Part shown: piece after piece, positions 41,493 through 50,626 of the stretch
Layout of the letters: each line of letters begins with the position of its first letter
How positions within the stretch are numbered: the first letter of the stretch is position 1
From: Pseudomonas protegens CHA0
GTDB taxonomy: Bacteria > Pseudomonadota > Gammaproteobacteria > Pseudomonadales > Pseudomonadaceae
Length of the DNA: 64,000 nucleotides
Direction: 5' to 3'
Assembly (NCBI RefSeq): GCF_000397205.1
Contig: NC_021237.1
Span: 5,959,001 to 6,023,000 of the forward strand
Notes under the pieces: generated by a model
What the model was told of the DNA's origin: nothing
The model's input: the letters and a program-made list of their open reading frames with translations, nothing else
Database searches by the model: none
Translations under genes and position numbers: made by a program

Positions 41493-42275
41493 TCAGACGA
41501 AGGAGTCGTCGTCGGAGAAGAACGAGCTGTCGTCGTTGTCGTAGTCGGCGTTGCTGAAGCCACCCTGGTCGTTGTTGCCCCAGGAATCGTTGTTGGCCAG
41601 GCGCTGGTCGTCATTGCCCCAGCCGCTGTTGTCGCTGGCCGGCGCCGGTTCTTCCTTGATGACTTCGACGATTTCCTGGGGCTGCTGGTTGTTATGGAAC
41701 AGGCTGCTGATGCCCTGGGCCAGCATGACCCCGCCCGCAACGCCGGCGGCAGTTTTCAAGGCGCCGCCCAGGAAACTGCTACCCGCCGCCGGGGCCTGCT
41801 GCGGTGCATAGTTCTGTGGCGGTGCGGCGTAATTCTGCTGCGGCGCGCCGAAGTTCTGTTGCGCGGGGGCGCCAAAGGAAGAACGCGCCGGTTCACGCCA
41901 GCCACCACCGGACGACGGTGGCGGTGCACTCTGGCTCGGTGCCGGCTGTGGCTCGCGGGAACCGCCGAAGATGCTCGACAGGAAACCGCCACCGGCCGCC
42001 GGTGCCGGAGCACTGGCCTGGGCCCGGGCTTGTTGCAGGTCAGCCTGCAATTGCTGGACTTGCTGGTTCAGCTGCTGGTTCTGCTCGTTGAGGCTCTTAA
42101 GTGCGGCCTCCTGCACCAGAATCGCCTGGGTCATGAAATACCCGGCCGCAGGCTGGCGGGTCAGATGCTCCTTGATCCGCGCCTCTGCCTGGGCGTCACG
42201 CGGGGCTGAATCCGTTTCGGCTTGCTGCAACCGTGAAAACAGTCCATCGATCAGGGTTTGCTCTTGGTTGTTCAT
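41493..42275 (-). CDS. DUF2076-family protein
   Basis: A 260-residue protein. Residues 1-85 form a charged helical region with a coiled coil (LNEQNQQLNQQVQQLQADL). The middle is low-complexity (A, P, Q, G, with FGAPQQNY-like repeats). A hydrophobic segment lies at about 165-190 (FLGGALKTAAGVAGGVMLAQGIS), and the tail is very acidic (DDDSSFF-type). This is the DUF2076 arrangement, described as a periplasmic or envelope protein. Function unknown. GAGGTC precedes the ATG. Confidence 0.82.
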   Translation of the reverse strand: MNNQEQTLIDGLFSRLQQAETDSAPRDAQAEARIKEHLTRQPAAGYFMTQAILVQEAALKSLNEQNQQLNQQVQQLQADLQQARAQASAPAPAAGGGFLSSIFGGSREPQPAPSQSAPPPSSGGGWREPARSSFGAPAQQNFGAPQQNYAAPPQNYAPQQAPAAGSSFLGGALKTAAGVAGGVMLAQGISSLFHNNQQPQEIVEVIKEEPAPASDNSGWGNDDQRLANNDSWGNNDQGGFSNADYDNDDSSFFSDDDSFV

Positions 42276-42456
42276 GGCGACCTCTTTAGATTGCCGGTAG
42301 AAATCTGGTCCGCCGCTCGGACAGAGCGGTGGTACGCACCAGTTATGGGGCTGGTGCGACGACTTTCAATGGTCTTTACCCAAGGTTTACGTTTGCTCGG
42401 GCGGGGCCTGCATCGGTTAAAGTGTGCAACCGCTTCTTCAACTGCGATCTCATCGA

Positions 42457-43119
42457 ATGAATCCGTTAGATGTACTGCGTGACTCTCTGTATTTCTTCCA
42501 GCGCAACCTCGGGCAGATCGCCCAGCTGTGCCTGCCGCTGGTGATTCTCGAAGCCTTGCTGCAACAAGGGGTCAACAGCGCCCTGGGCCCCGATACCTTC
42601 CCGGGCTACAGCGTGGTGGTGGGCCTTCTGGTGTACCCGTTGTACACCGGTGCGCTGATCCTGTTTCTCGACGCCCGCACCCGGGGCGAGTCGCCGCGTA
42701 CCCGGGACCTGCTGGCCATGGCCCTGACCCTGTGGCCGCGTTTTGCCCTGCTGACGGCGGTCAGCACCCTGCTGATCCTGGTGGGGTTGTCGCTGTATTT
42801 CCTGCCGGGGCTGTGGCTGATGGTGGTACTGGCTTTCGCCGAGTACCTGCTGGTGCTCAAGGGCATGGCGCCGCTGGCGGCCATCAGCGAAAGTTTCCGC
42901 CTCAGCCGTGGGCACTTCCTGCGGATCCTGGTGTGCATCCTGGCGGTAATGACCCCGCTGTGGCTGCTCAAGGGTGCCAGTGAAGCAGCCTATTCCGAAC
43001 CGCTGAACCCGCTGCTGTCCCTGGCCATCGATAGCGCCTACAGCTTTCTGCAGCTGTTCACCAGCGTGGTGCTGTTCCGCCTGTTCATGCTGATCAGCGA
43101 GCAGCCGGACAAGCGCTGA
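42457..43119 (+). CDS. yciC: YciC/UPF0259-like inner membrane protein
   Basis: A 220-residue protein with about six hydrophobic helices and the N-terminal motif MNPLDVLRDSLYFFQRNLGQIA, typical of the YciC family; FLPGLWLMVVLAFAEYLLVLKG and ISESFRLSRGHFLR are also family features. The start at 42457 is preferred over 42424, which adds eleven residues. Function is not known. It is divergent from the DUF2076 gene. Confidence 0.82.
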   Translation: MNPLDVLRDSLYFFQRNLGQIAQLCLPLVILEALLQQGVNSALGPDTFPGYSVVVGLLVYPLYTGALILFLDARTRGESPRTRDLLAMALTLWPRFALLTAVSTLLILVGLSLYFLPGLWLMVVLAFAEYLLVLKGMAPLAAISESFRLSRGHFLRILVCILAVMTPLWLLKGASEAAYSEPLNPLLSLAIDSAYSFLQLFTSVVLFRLFMLISEQPDKR

Positions 43120-43208
43120 ATCCTCCCCCCGGCCGCTCTGCCCCTTGGGTGACGGCCGTGCTCTCGGTTATGCTCCGGGGCCATCCTGCAACGCCATAAG
43201 CCGAGCCG

Positions 43209-44285
43209 ATGATCCGTCTACTTCGCATCACCCTGTTGAGCCTGTTGTTGATCGGTCTGGTGCTGGCCGGGCTGGTCTACAGCCTGACCTGGCGCCCGGA
43301 GGCCAAGGAAAGCCTCGCTGTCAGTTGCAGTGCCCAGGCCGCGCCGCTGGTGCCGGGCCAGGCCCTGAAAGTGATGACCTGGAACCTGCAGTACCTGGCG
43401 GGCAAGCGCTATGTGTTCTGGAACGACCAGGCACAGGGCGAGGACGAGCAGCCGACCCTGGAGGACATGGCCTTCAGCCTCGACGAAGTGGCTCGCGTGA
43501 TCCGCGACGAACAACCGGACCTGGTGCTGCTGCAGGAAGTGGACAACGGTGCCAAGGCCAGCGCCTACCAGGACCAGCTCAAACTCCTGCAGGAACGCCT
43601 TACCGATCTCTACCCCTGCAGCACCCAGGCTTACGACTGGAAAGCCGATTTCGTACCATCGCCGCATATTTTCGGCAGTGTCGGCCGACAACTGGCCACC
43701 CTCAGCCGCTATCGCATCGATCACGCCGAACGCCTGCAACTGCCCACAGCCGAACACGGCTTCATCGGCCGGCAGTTCCAGCCCAGGGAGGCCCTGCTGC
43801 TGAGCTACCTGCCCCTGAACGACGGCGGCCAGGTGGCGGTGCTCAATACCCATCTGGAACGTGCTCGCACACCTGGCCAGACGCAATCAAGGCAGGTCGC
43901 AGCCATTGGCAAAGTCCTGGATAAACTCGAAGGCCGCGGCACGCCCTGGCTGATTGGCGGGGATTTCAACCTGTTGCCCCTGGGCCAGTACCAGCGACTG
44001 AGCGACGTGCAACGGGCGCCCTACAGTGCCGACAGCCCGCTGCACCTGCTGTGGGACAAATACCCGATGATCCCCAGCAACACCCAGGCCAGCGGCGTCG
44101 ACCGCGCACATTGGCTGACCCACTACCCCAACGACCCGAGCCTCGACGGCCCGGATCGCACGGTGGACTACCTGTTCTACAGCCCGCGGCTCAAGCGAGT
44201 CGAATCCCGGGTGCGCCAGGACGACACCTTGCGCATCTCCGACCACCTGCCGGTGCTGGCCCGCTTCCTCTTGCCGGCGCAATAA
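43209..44285 (+). CDS. Endonuclease/exonuclease/phosphatase-family protein
   Basis: A 358-residue protein with an N-terminal membrane anchor or uncleaved signal (about 7-27). The EEP fold motifs are VMTWNLQYLAG, LVLLQEVDNG, NTHLERA, LIGGDFNLLP and ISDHLPVLA, which hold the metal Asn/Glu and the Asp/His pair. Members cleave phosphodiesters of DNA, phospholipids or inositol phosphates. Periplasmic location is likely. Specific substrate unknown. Confidence 0.86.
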   Translation: MIRLLRITLLSLLLIGLVLAGLVYSLTWRPEAKESLAVSCSAQAAPLVPGQALKVMTWNLQYLAGKRYVFWNDQAQGEDEQPTLEDMAFSLDEVARVIRDEQPDLVLLQEVDNGAKASAYQDQLKLLQERLTDLYPCSTQAYDWKADFVPSPHIFGSVGRQLATLSRYRIDHAERLQLPTAEHGFIGRQFQPREALLLSYLPLNDGGQVAVLNTHLERARTPGQTQSRQVAAIGKVLDKLEGRGTPWLIGGDFNLLPLGQYQRLSDVQRAPYSADSPLHLLWDKYPMIPSNTQASGVDRAHWLTHYPNDPSLDGPDRTVDYLFYSPRLKRVESRVRQDDTLRISDHLPVLARFLLPAQ

Positions 44286-44322
44286 ACCCCAGAGCGGCTA
44301 CAGGGCAGTACGGGAGTTCGGG

Positions 44323-46842
44323 TTATTTGCGCGGTTTGACCCGCGCCGTGGCTTCGGCGATCAGCGGGTCATCCGGCCAGTAGTGCTTGGGATAACGGCC
44401 CTTGAGGTCCTTTTTCACCTCGGCGTAGGTGCTGCGCCAGAAGTTCGCCAGATCCTGGGTGACCTGTACCGGACGTCGTGCCGGAGACAACAGGTGCAAC
44501 TTGACCACCTGGCGGCCACCAGCAATGCGCGGTGTTTGCGCCAGGCCGAACAGCTCCTGCAGGCGTACCGCCAGGATGGGTGGATGCTCGCTGTAGTCCA
44601 GGCGAATCGACGACCCGGAAGGCACCGTCAGGTGATGGGGGGCCAGCTCATCCAGGCGCTGAGGCAGTGGCCAGGGCAGCAGGTTGTGGATAATTCCGGC
44701 CAGCTCCAGGTTGGCGAAGTGGCTGAGCCGCGAGACCTTGCCCAGGTAGGGCTGCAACCACTGCTCCAGCCCCTTGAGCAAGGCCCCGTCACTGACATCC
44801 GGCCATTGGCTGGTGCCCGTGGCCTCCAGGTCCAGCTGACGCAACAACGCTACCCGGGCCTGCCACTGGCGCAGCTCCGGGGTCCAGGGCAACAGCTCCA
44901 GGCCTTTGCGCCGGACCAGATTGACCAGGGCCAGGGTGCGGGCGGACTCATCCAGCCCGCTCAGCGGTTCGCGACTGAGCACCAGTTCGCCGACCTTGCG
45001 CTGGCGTTCGGCCCGCAGCACGCCTTCGCGCTCGTCCCAATCCAGCTGATCGACTTGCCGCACCTGCTCCGCCAGTACCGAATCGAACAACATCGGATCG
45101 AAATCCGCCGCCAGGTAGATGCGCTCCTCGCGCTGCCCCTGGCGGCTGCCCAGGTCGGCGATCACCAGCCAGGGTTGCTTCATCAGGCTGTCAGTTTCGC
45201 TGAACAGCGCCGCGCGGCCGTTGGCCAGGCGGTATTCGGCGCCGCCGGGGCGCCGCTGCTGGGCCACCCGGTCGGGATAGGCCAGGGCCAACAGGGCGCC
45301 GAGCCAGCGCGGGTGCTCGGGGTCGGCCACCGCAGCCTCGGGCTGCCCGCGCAGATAGCCCCGGTACTGGCGCGCCAGTTGTCGGGCACGCTGCACCCCG
45401 CCCTGGGCTCCGCGAGCGGCACGTTCTTCTCCGCCAAGCAGCACCAGGCGGCTGTGCAGGTCGGCGCCGGCGCCGCGCAGGATATCCCGCTCCCCCAGCA
45501 GGGCCGCGACATCGCAAGCCATCGGCGCCAACCCCAGGGACTGGCCGCGCAGCAGCAGATGGGCGATGCGCGGGTGAGCCGGCAACTCGGCCATGGCCTG
45601 GCCGTGGCGGGTCAGGCTGCCATCGTCATTCAACGCCCCCAGGCGCACCAGCAAGTCCTGGGCCTGGGCATAAGCGGCACTGGGGGGAGCGTCCAGCCAT
45701 ACCAGTTGATTTGGCGTCACGCCCCAGCGCGCCAGTTGCAGGGCCAATCCGGCCAGGTCCGCCTGGAGGATTTCCGCACTGGCATAGGCGGCCAGTTGCT
45801 CCTGTTGATCGGCCGACCACAAGCGGTAGCACACGCCGGGCTCCAGACGCCCGGCACGCCCGGCGCGCTGGGTGGCGCTGGCCCGGGAAATACGCTGGGT
45901 ATCAAGGCGGGTCATGCCGCTGCCGGGATCGAAACGCGGCACCCGCGCCAGCCCAGCATCCACCACCACCCGCACGCCATCGATGGTCAGGCTGGTTTCG
46001 GCAATGTTGGTGGCCAGCACCACTTTGCGCTTGCCCGACGGCGCCGGGTCGATGGCTGCGCGCTGGGCTGCCAGGTCCAGCTCGCCATGCAACGGGCAGA
46101 GCAGGATCTCGCTGCGCTCGCCCAGGGCTTCGGCCAACTGCTGGTGCACCCGGCGGATCTCCGCCTGGCCGGGGAGGAACACCAGCAGGCTGCCGCTTTC
46201 ATCGTTGAGGGCCTCGAGCACGGTCTGCACCACCCTTGGCTCGATGAATTCACCGGGCTGGAAGGGTCGGCCCCAGCGCTGGGTCACCGGGTACATGCGC
46301 CCTTCACTGCGCAGGATCGGCGCATCGCCGAGCAGGGTCGACAGGCGCTCGCCTTCCAGCGTCGCCGACATCAGCAGGATCTTCAGTGGCTGCTCGTCAC
46401 GAAACAGCTCGCGGCCATTGAGGCTCAGGGCCAGGGCCAGATCGGCGTCCAGGCTGCGTTCGTGGAATTCATCGAAGATCAGCAGGCCGACGCCTTCCAG
46501 GGCCGGGTCATCCTGCAGGCGCCGGGTGAGGATGCCTTCGGTGACCACCTCGATGCGGGTACGCGGGCCGACCTTGCTGTCCAGGCGGATGCGATAACCC
46601 ACGGTCTCGCCGACTTTCTCTCCCAGCTCGCTAGCCAGGCGCTCGGCGGCGGCCCGGGCGGCCAGGCGCCGGGGTTCGAGCATGAGGATGGTCTGTCCGG
46701 CCAGCCAGTCCTGGTCCAGGAGCGCCAGGGGCACGCGGGTCGTCTTGCCGGCACCGGGCGGGGCTTCGAGCACCGCTTCATGGCGTGTCGCCAGGGCGGT
46801 ACGCAGTGCAGGCAAAACTTCATCAATTGGCAAAGAATTCAT
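44323..46842 (-). CDS. hrpB: ATP-dependent helicase HrpB (DEAH family)
   Basis: An 839-residue DEAH helicase. Walker A is APPGAGKTT, motif Ia EPRRLAARA, motif II FDEFHERS (a DEFH variant typical of HrpB), III MSATLEG, and VI QRAGRAGRLEPG. A C-terminal HrpB domain follows (AHPRIAHLLL; WPLPQRLDELAPHHLTVPSG; RRPVQVTQDLANFW). Length agrees with E. coli HrpB (about 810-820). RNA or DNA role is not settled in the family. CCAGC precedes the ATG; no strong ribosome site. Confidence 0.94.
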   Translation of the reverse strand: MNSLPIDEVLPALRTALATRHEAVLEAPPGAGKTTRVPLALLDQDWLAGQTILMLEPRRLAARAAAERLASELGEKVGETVGYRIRLDSKVGPRTRIEVVTEGILTRRLQDDPALEGVGLLIFDEFHERSLDADLALALSLNGRELFRDEQPLKILLMSATLEGERLSTLLGDAPILRSEGRMYPVTQRWGRPFQPGEFIEPRVVQTVLEALNDESGSLLVFLPGQAEIRRVHQQLAEALGERSEILLCPLHGELDLAAQRAAIDPAPSGKRKVVLATNIAETSLTIDGVRVVVDAGLARVPRFDPGSGMTRLDTQRISRASATQRAGRAGRLEPGVCYRLWSADQQEQLAAYASAEILQADLAGLALQLARWGVTPNQLVWLDAPPSAAYAQAQDLLVRLGALNDDGSLTRHGQAMAELPAHPRIAHLLLRGQSLGLAPMACDVAALLGERDILRGAGADLHSRLVLLGGEERAARGAQGGVQRARQLARQYRGYLRGQPEAAVADPEHPRWLGALLALAYPDRVAQQRRPGGAEYRLANGRAALFSETDSLMKQPWLVIADLGSRQGQREERIYLAADFDPMLFDSVLAEQVRQVDQLDWDEREGVLRAERQRKVGELVLSREPLSGLDESARTLALVNLVRRKGLELLPWTPELRQWQARVALLRQLDLEATGTSQWPDVSDGALLKGLEQWLQPYLGKVSRLSHFANLELAGIIHNLLPWPLPQRLDELAPHHLTVPSGSSIRLDYSEHPPILAVRLQELFGLAQTPRIAGGRQVVKLHLLSPARRPVQVTQDLANFWRSTYAEVKKDLKGRYPKHYWPDDPLIAEATARVKPRK

Positions 46843-46972
46843 GCTGGCTCCAAAACAGAGGCGCGAGTATAACGGCGAACTGCCTGGGGTTAATCATGGT
46901 CTGAGTGCTGATCGACAAGACTCAACACCCCGCTTCATCCCTCGTTGCTTTCGTGCTTGCTAGGAGATTTCC

Positions 46973-47392
46973 ATGCGTATTTCCCACCGTGTCATCGGCG
47001 GCGTTCTGGTGGCCACCCTGCTGACCCAACTCACCGCCTGCGGCTCGATCTTCTTCCCCGACCGGCGCGGCCAGATCGACGGCAAGATCGATCCCCTGGT
47101 GGCTGTGCTGGATGCCGTTGGCCTGCTGTTCTACGTGATCCCAGGGCTGATCGCCTTCGGCGTCGACTTCGCCACCGGGGCCATCTACCTGGAGCCGGGC
47201 AAGACCGCGCAGATCGCGCCGGAAAAACTGCAACAGGCCATCGGCGCCGACGGTAAAGTCGACAACCGCAAGCTGCAGGCCATCCTGGAAAGCGAACTGG
47301 GGGGCAGTTTCCCCCTGGATGACCCACGCCTGATCCAGCACAAGGGCAGCGTGCAGCAACTGGCGCTGTACGGCCTGCAACCTGCTGCCTGA
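46973..47392 (+). CDS. Putative lipoprotein, unknown function
   Basis: A 139-residue protein with a lipoprotein signal: basic start (MRISHR), hydrophobic core, and lipobox LTAC at residues 20-23. The mature part has a hydrophobic stretch (PLVAVLDAVGLLFYVIPGLIAFGVDFA type, about 42-68) and a polar C-terminus. AGGAG is 8 nt before the ATG. It resembles a widespread Pseudomonas lipoprotein of unknown role. Confidence 0.78.
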   Translation: MRISHRVIGGVLVATLLTQLTACGSIFFPDRRGQIDGKIDPLVAVLDAVGLLFYVIPGLIAFGVDFATGAIYLEPGKTAQIAPEKLQQAIGADGKVDNRKLQAILESELGGSFPLDDPRLIQHKGSVQQLALYGLQPAA

Positions 47393-47419
47393 TCACTTTT
47401 ACCCAGGAACCCGCCATCA

Positions 47420-48316
47420 ATGACCGCCAACTCGGAACACGCCCGCCTCCTGCGCCTGGCCACCCGCGCCTCGGTCACCGTGGCGGGCATACTGATCGCG
47501 ACCAAGGCTGTCGCCTGGTGGCTCAGCGGCTCGGTGAGCATGCTCGCCGGGCTCACCGACTCGGTACTGGACGGTTTCACCTCGCTGCTCAACCTGCTGG
47601 CAGTGCATTACGCCCTGCGCCCGGCAGACGACGACCACCGCTATGGCCACGGCAAGGCCGAGTCCCTGGCGGGCATGGCCCAGGCATTGTTCATCGCCGG
47701 CAGCGCGGTTCTGATTGCCTTCCAGGCGGCGCAACGCCTGCAACATCCGGAACCGGTAGGCGCGCCCTGGCTGAGCATCGGGGTGATCGTCCTGTCGCTG
47801 GCGCTGACCATTGCCCTGCTGCTCCTGCAGCACCGGGTGATCCGGGCGACCGGCTCCAATGCAGTGCGCGCCGACTCCCTGCACTACCGCTCCGACCTGA
47901 TGCTCAACGGCAGCATCCTGCTGGCCCTGGTGCTGGCGGCGTTCGGCCTGCATCAGGTGGACGCCTGGTTCGGCCTGGGGATTGCCGTCTACATTCTCTG
48001 GAGCGCGATCCAGATCGCCCGGGAGAGCTTCTCGGTGCTGATGGACCAGGAGCTGCCACCGGACGTCAGCCAGCACATGCTGGAGCTGGCGTGTAGTGTG
48101 CCGGGAGTACTGGGAGCCCATGACCTGCGCACACGGATTTCCGGCAGCCACTGGTTTGTCCAACTGCACCTGGAATTACCCGGGGAACTGACCCTTTCGG
48201 TGGCCCATGGCATCAGCGACCAGGCCGCCGATGCCATCCAGAAGGCCTATCCACGGGCCGAAGTGCTGGTGCACGCCGACCCGCAGGAAGTGGTGAAGGC
48301 AGCCAGGGCTCAGTAG
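47420..48316 (+). CDS. fieF: Cation diffusion facilitator (FieF-like)
   Basis: A 298-residue CDF transporter with six membrane helices and a cytoplasmic C-terminal domain. The two metal-site motifs are seen as LTDSVLDGF (Asp-x-x-x-Asp, helix 2) and HYRSDL (His-x-x-x-Asp, helix 5). The C-terminal domain includes GAHDLRTRISG and HADPQEV. It exports Fe(II) or Zn(II) against protons. The stop overlaps the convergent DUF6515 gene by 7 bp. The fieF name is by family; zinc specificity is equally possible. Confidence 0.88.
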   Translation: MTANSEHARLLRLATRASVTVAGILIATKAVAWWLSGSVSMLAGLTDSVLDGFTSLLNLLAVHYALRPADDDHRYGHGKAESLAGMAQALFIAGSAVLIAFQAAQRLQHPEPVGAPWLSIGVIVLSLALTIALLLLQHRVIRATGSNAVRADSLHYRSDLMLNGSILLALVLAAFGLHQVDAWFGLGIAVYILWSAIQIARESFSVLMDQELPPDVSQHMLELACSVPGVLGAHDLRTRISGSHWFVQLHLELPGELTLSVAHGISDQAADAIQKAYPRAEVLVHADPQEVVKAARAQ

Positions 48317-49410
48317 GTCACCTGATAGCCCCGTGAGCTCAAGCAGTTGCCCTGGGCCTGGCGGTAGGCCTGGACCACTTGCGGGGCCGGCTGATAGGTC
48401 ACGCTCGCAGGATCGAAGCCGCTCTGCTGCACCGCCCAGCGATAGCAGTCGTAACGGTCCTGGTCGATCTGCTGCGGCGACTGGCCGTTGACCGGGTAGG
48501 CCAGCACGTCATAGCCATTGCCGCTCTGCTGCGGGTCCGCAACCGGCACGCCGGCAGGTGGCTCGACCACCACGTACTGCTGGGTGTTGGCTTCGTAGGT
48601 GTAGTAGGCCCCTGCCGCCAGAAAGAACAGCGCGCTGCCGATCCAGACTTCCCGCGCATAGTCGGGCAGGTACGTCACGCGAATGCCATAGGGCGGGCGC
48701 ACCACCACATAGCGCGGGCCTTGCGGGCGGTACCAGTAACCACCGGAAAAAAAGTAATCCTGGCCGCGATAGGCGACCCGGTCATTGCGCCCGGGGAAGC
48801 GGTCGATCACATACCCGGGGCGGTACTGCGGCCCGGGGCCCCAGCCATTGCCATGACCATCGGGGCGGCCCGGCCAGCGGTAGTCGTTGGGATGGCCGCC
48901 ACCTGGCCGAGAGCCCGGGCCGCCAGCCTGCCAATGCTGGTTGTAGTCGTTGCGCCGGGGAATGTCCTGATAGTAGCCACGCTGTGGCTCCTGGGTCTGG
49001 CGTACGGTGTCGGGGCGGCCCTGGATCGGCAGATTGTTCGGCTGCTGCACCTGGGGTTGTGGCACAGGGGCCGGGCGAACCTGCTGATTGGGATCGTGCT
49101 GAGGCCGGTTCTGCCACTGCCCTCCCGGGTTCTGGCCGTTGTGCTCGAACTGACGGCTGTTATCGCCGCGAATGATTTCATTCTGCGGCCGCTGTGGCTG
49201 CGCACTGGGTGGTGGACGGTTGGGAACATTGGCGGGCCGCGGCGGGGCATTTTCCGGGCGGCCCTGGCCTTGATGCTCTCGCTGCTCGCCCCCGGGAGCG
49301 CCATGCTGCGCAGGCGGCCGATTCTCGTCTCGCTCATCGGCGAGCAACTGAGCGTTGACGCTCAGGCACAACACACCAACACCTGCCATACGCCAGATGC
49401 GCGACTTCAT
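48310..49410 (-). CDS. DUF6515-family secreted protein with Pro/Gln/Asn-rich region
   Basis: A 366-residue protein with a signal peptide (about 1-25, ending QLLADE). Residues 26-190 are low complexity (P, Q, N, G, R). A structured C-terminal part contains AYRGQDYFFSGGYWYRPQG, a hydrophobic segment (about 260-275) and QIDQDRYDCYRWAVQQSGFDP with a conserved pair of cysteines. This order is that of DUF6515 proteins. Function unknown; an envelope or surface role is likely. ATG 49410 is chosen over an upstream in-frame start at 49446. Confidence 0.75.
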   Translation of the reverse strand: MKSRIWRMAGVGVLCLSVNAQLLADERDENRPPAQHGAPGGEQREHQGQGRPENAPPRPANVPNRPPPSAQPQRPQNEIIRGDNSRQFEHNGQNPGGQWQNRPQHDPNQQVRPAPVPQPQVQQPNNLPIQGRPDTVRQTQEPQRGYYQDIPRRNDYNQHWQAGGPGSRPGGGHPNDYRWPGRPDGHGNGWGPGPQYRPGYVIDRFPGRNDRVAYRGQDYFFSGGYWYRPQGPRYVVVRPPYGIRVTYLPDYAREVWIGSALFFLAAGAYYTYEANTQQYVVVEPPAGVPVADPQQSGNGYDVLAYPVNGQSPQQIDQDRYDCYRWAVQQSGFDPASVTYQPAPQVVQAYRQAQGNCLSSRGYQVTY

Positions 49411-49826
49411 GCTATTCCTCACTGCGGATAGGGGGGGCCTGTACATAAGACTGAAAAAGCCCTGGGCGGTTCTGCATCAGGTTATCAGTCACGAGACTTA
49501 TTTCGCAGGCAATAAAAAAGGGCGGCCCGTCGGCCGCCCTTTGAGATTTTGTCCGTGCTCGGCGCTTTTGACGCCGGCTCACCTCACTCCGTCTTCTGGA
49601 CAGTGTGTAGCCCGGGGGCCGGCTCAACCCTGTGGGATTGGCGGCCGCGGCAGGCCTGATTCGGCGGGCCGCAGTGGACTCTATGTCCGGGCAGTGATTC
49701 TGGTGATAAGAATAGGCGCGCAGCGAAGACAGAGGATTGCGAAGATTGCTTGTAAAAACACCACTTGCGCAATTTTTAACTCAAGATAGATAATTCAACG
49801 CAATAGTTACGACAAAGGCCTGATTG
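49411..49826 (-). other. Gene-free region with a candidate minus-strand small RNA
   Basis: No supported protein gene lies here. A strong leftward terminator (49518-49541) has no minus-strand gene to its right before 49827. A possible minus-strand promoter is TTGTCG, 17-bp spacer, TATCTA in about 49785-49815, and the intervening 250 nt are rich in potential stems. On the + strand TTGCGC (49765) and GATAAT (49789) with an 18-bp spacer could be the promoter of the Lrp gene. A transcript of about 250-270 nt is a guess from these parts. Confidence 0.3.
49518..49541 (-). terminator. Strong hairpin with T-run on the minus strand
   Basis: AAGGGCGGC and GCCGCCCTT form a 9-bp stem with loop CCGTCG; read leftward it is followed by TTTTTATT. 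On the + strand the tail TTGAGATTTT is weaker. Confidence 0.75.
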
Positions 49827-50306
49827 ATGAGCAAACTCGACCGCTACGACCTGAGCATTTTGGCGGAGTTGCAACGCGACGCCCGTATCTCCAACCAGGA
49901 ACTGGCCGAGCGCATCGGACTGTCGCCCTCCCCTTGCTCGCGCCGGGTCAAGCAGCTGGAGGACGATGGCTACATTTCCCGCCAGGTCGCCCTGCTGGAC
50001 CGCAAGATGCTCGGTCTGAGCCTGACCGCCTATGTCCTGATCGGCATGGACCGGCACACGCCGGAACGCTTCGAGAATTTCGAAGCCGCGATCCGCAGCC
50101 TGCCCCAGGTGCTGGAGTGCAGCCTGGTGACCGGGGTCGATGCCGACTACCAGCTCAAGGTGGTGGTACCGGACATGGACCATTACCAGAAGCTGCTGCT
50201 CGGCCATCTGACCCGTATCGAGGGCGTGACCAGCGTGCGTTCGAGCTTCGTGCTCAATCAGGTGCTCAACAGCACCGAACTGCCGCTGACCCACCTGCGC
50301 AACTGA
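49827..50306 (+). CDS. Lrp/AsnC-family transcriptional regulator
   Basis: A 159-residue regulator. Helix-turn-helix LAELQRDARISNQELAERIGL then SPSPCSRRVKQLEDDGYI (about residues 10-50); the RAM domain follows (LECSLVTGVDADYQLKVVVPDMDHY). The cysteine-containing SPCSRRV is usual for the Lrp rather than AsnC branch. ATG 49827 follows AAAGG; the preceding TTG is not used. The target is not evident from the neighbours. Confidence 0.87.
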   Translation: MSKLDRYDLSILAELQRDARISNQELAERIGLSPSPCSRRVKQLEDDGYISRQVALLDRKMLGLSLTAYVLIGMDRHTPERFENFEAAIRSLPQVLECSLVTGVDADYQLKVVVPDMDHYQKLLLGHLTRIEGVTSVRSSFVLNQVLNSTELPLTHLRN

Positions 50307-50416
50307 ATCCCGGCCCCCGCTGTGGCGACATAACGCATGCAGATCAATGCTTGGGCCGCGGGCGTTGGCGTATACTCGCCCGGCATTTTTTGCCCTGCCT
50401 GCACTGGAGATGAGTG

Positions 50417-50626
50417 ATGGACCCAGCAGTATTCGAAGAGTGGATGATGACCGGCCTGGTCAGCATCCTGATCATTTTCATGGGTTTCATCGTCTGGGAC
50501 CTGGCCAAGAAGTCCAAGGCCGGGCGCTTCGGCTCGTTCATCCTGTTCTTCGTGCTGGGCCTGGGCGTTGCAGCATTCATCATCAAGAGCGTGGTGATCG
50601 GCCTGATCGAGTCCGGCGCCTTATAA
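50417..50626 (+). CDS. DUF2788-family small membrane protein
   Basis: A 69-residue protein with two membrane helices (about 10-28 and 41-62) joined by [13 protein letters not shown]. This is the DUF2788 family, widespread in Pseudomonas. GGAGATGAG precedes ATG 50417. Its last 6 bases overlap the end of the convergent rluE gene. Function unknown. Confidence 0.82.
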   Translation: MDPAVFEEWMMTGLVSILIIFMGFIVWDLAKKSKAGRFGSFILFFVLGLGVAAFIIKSVVIGLIESGAL

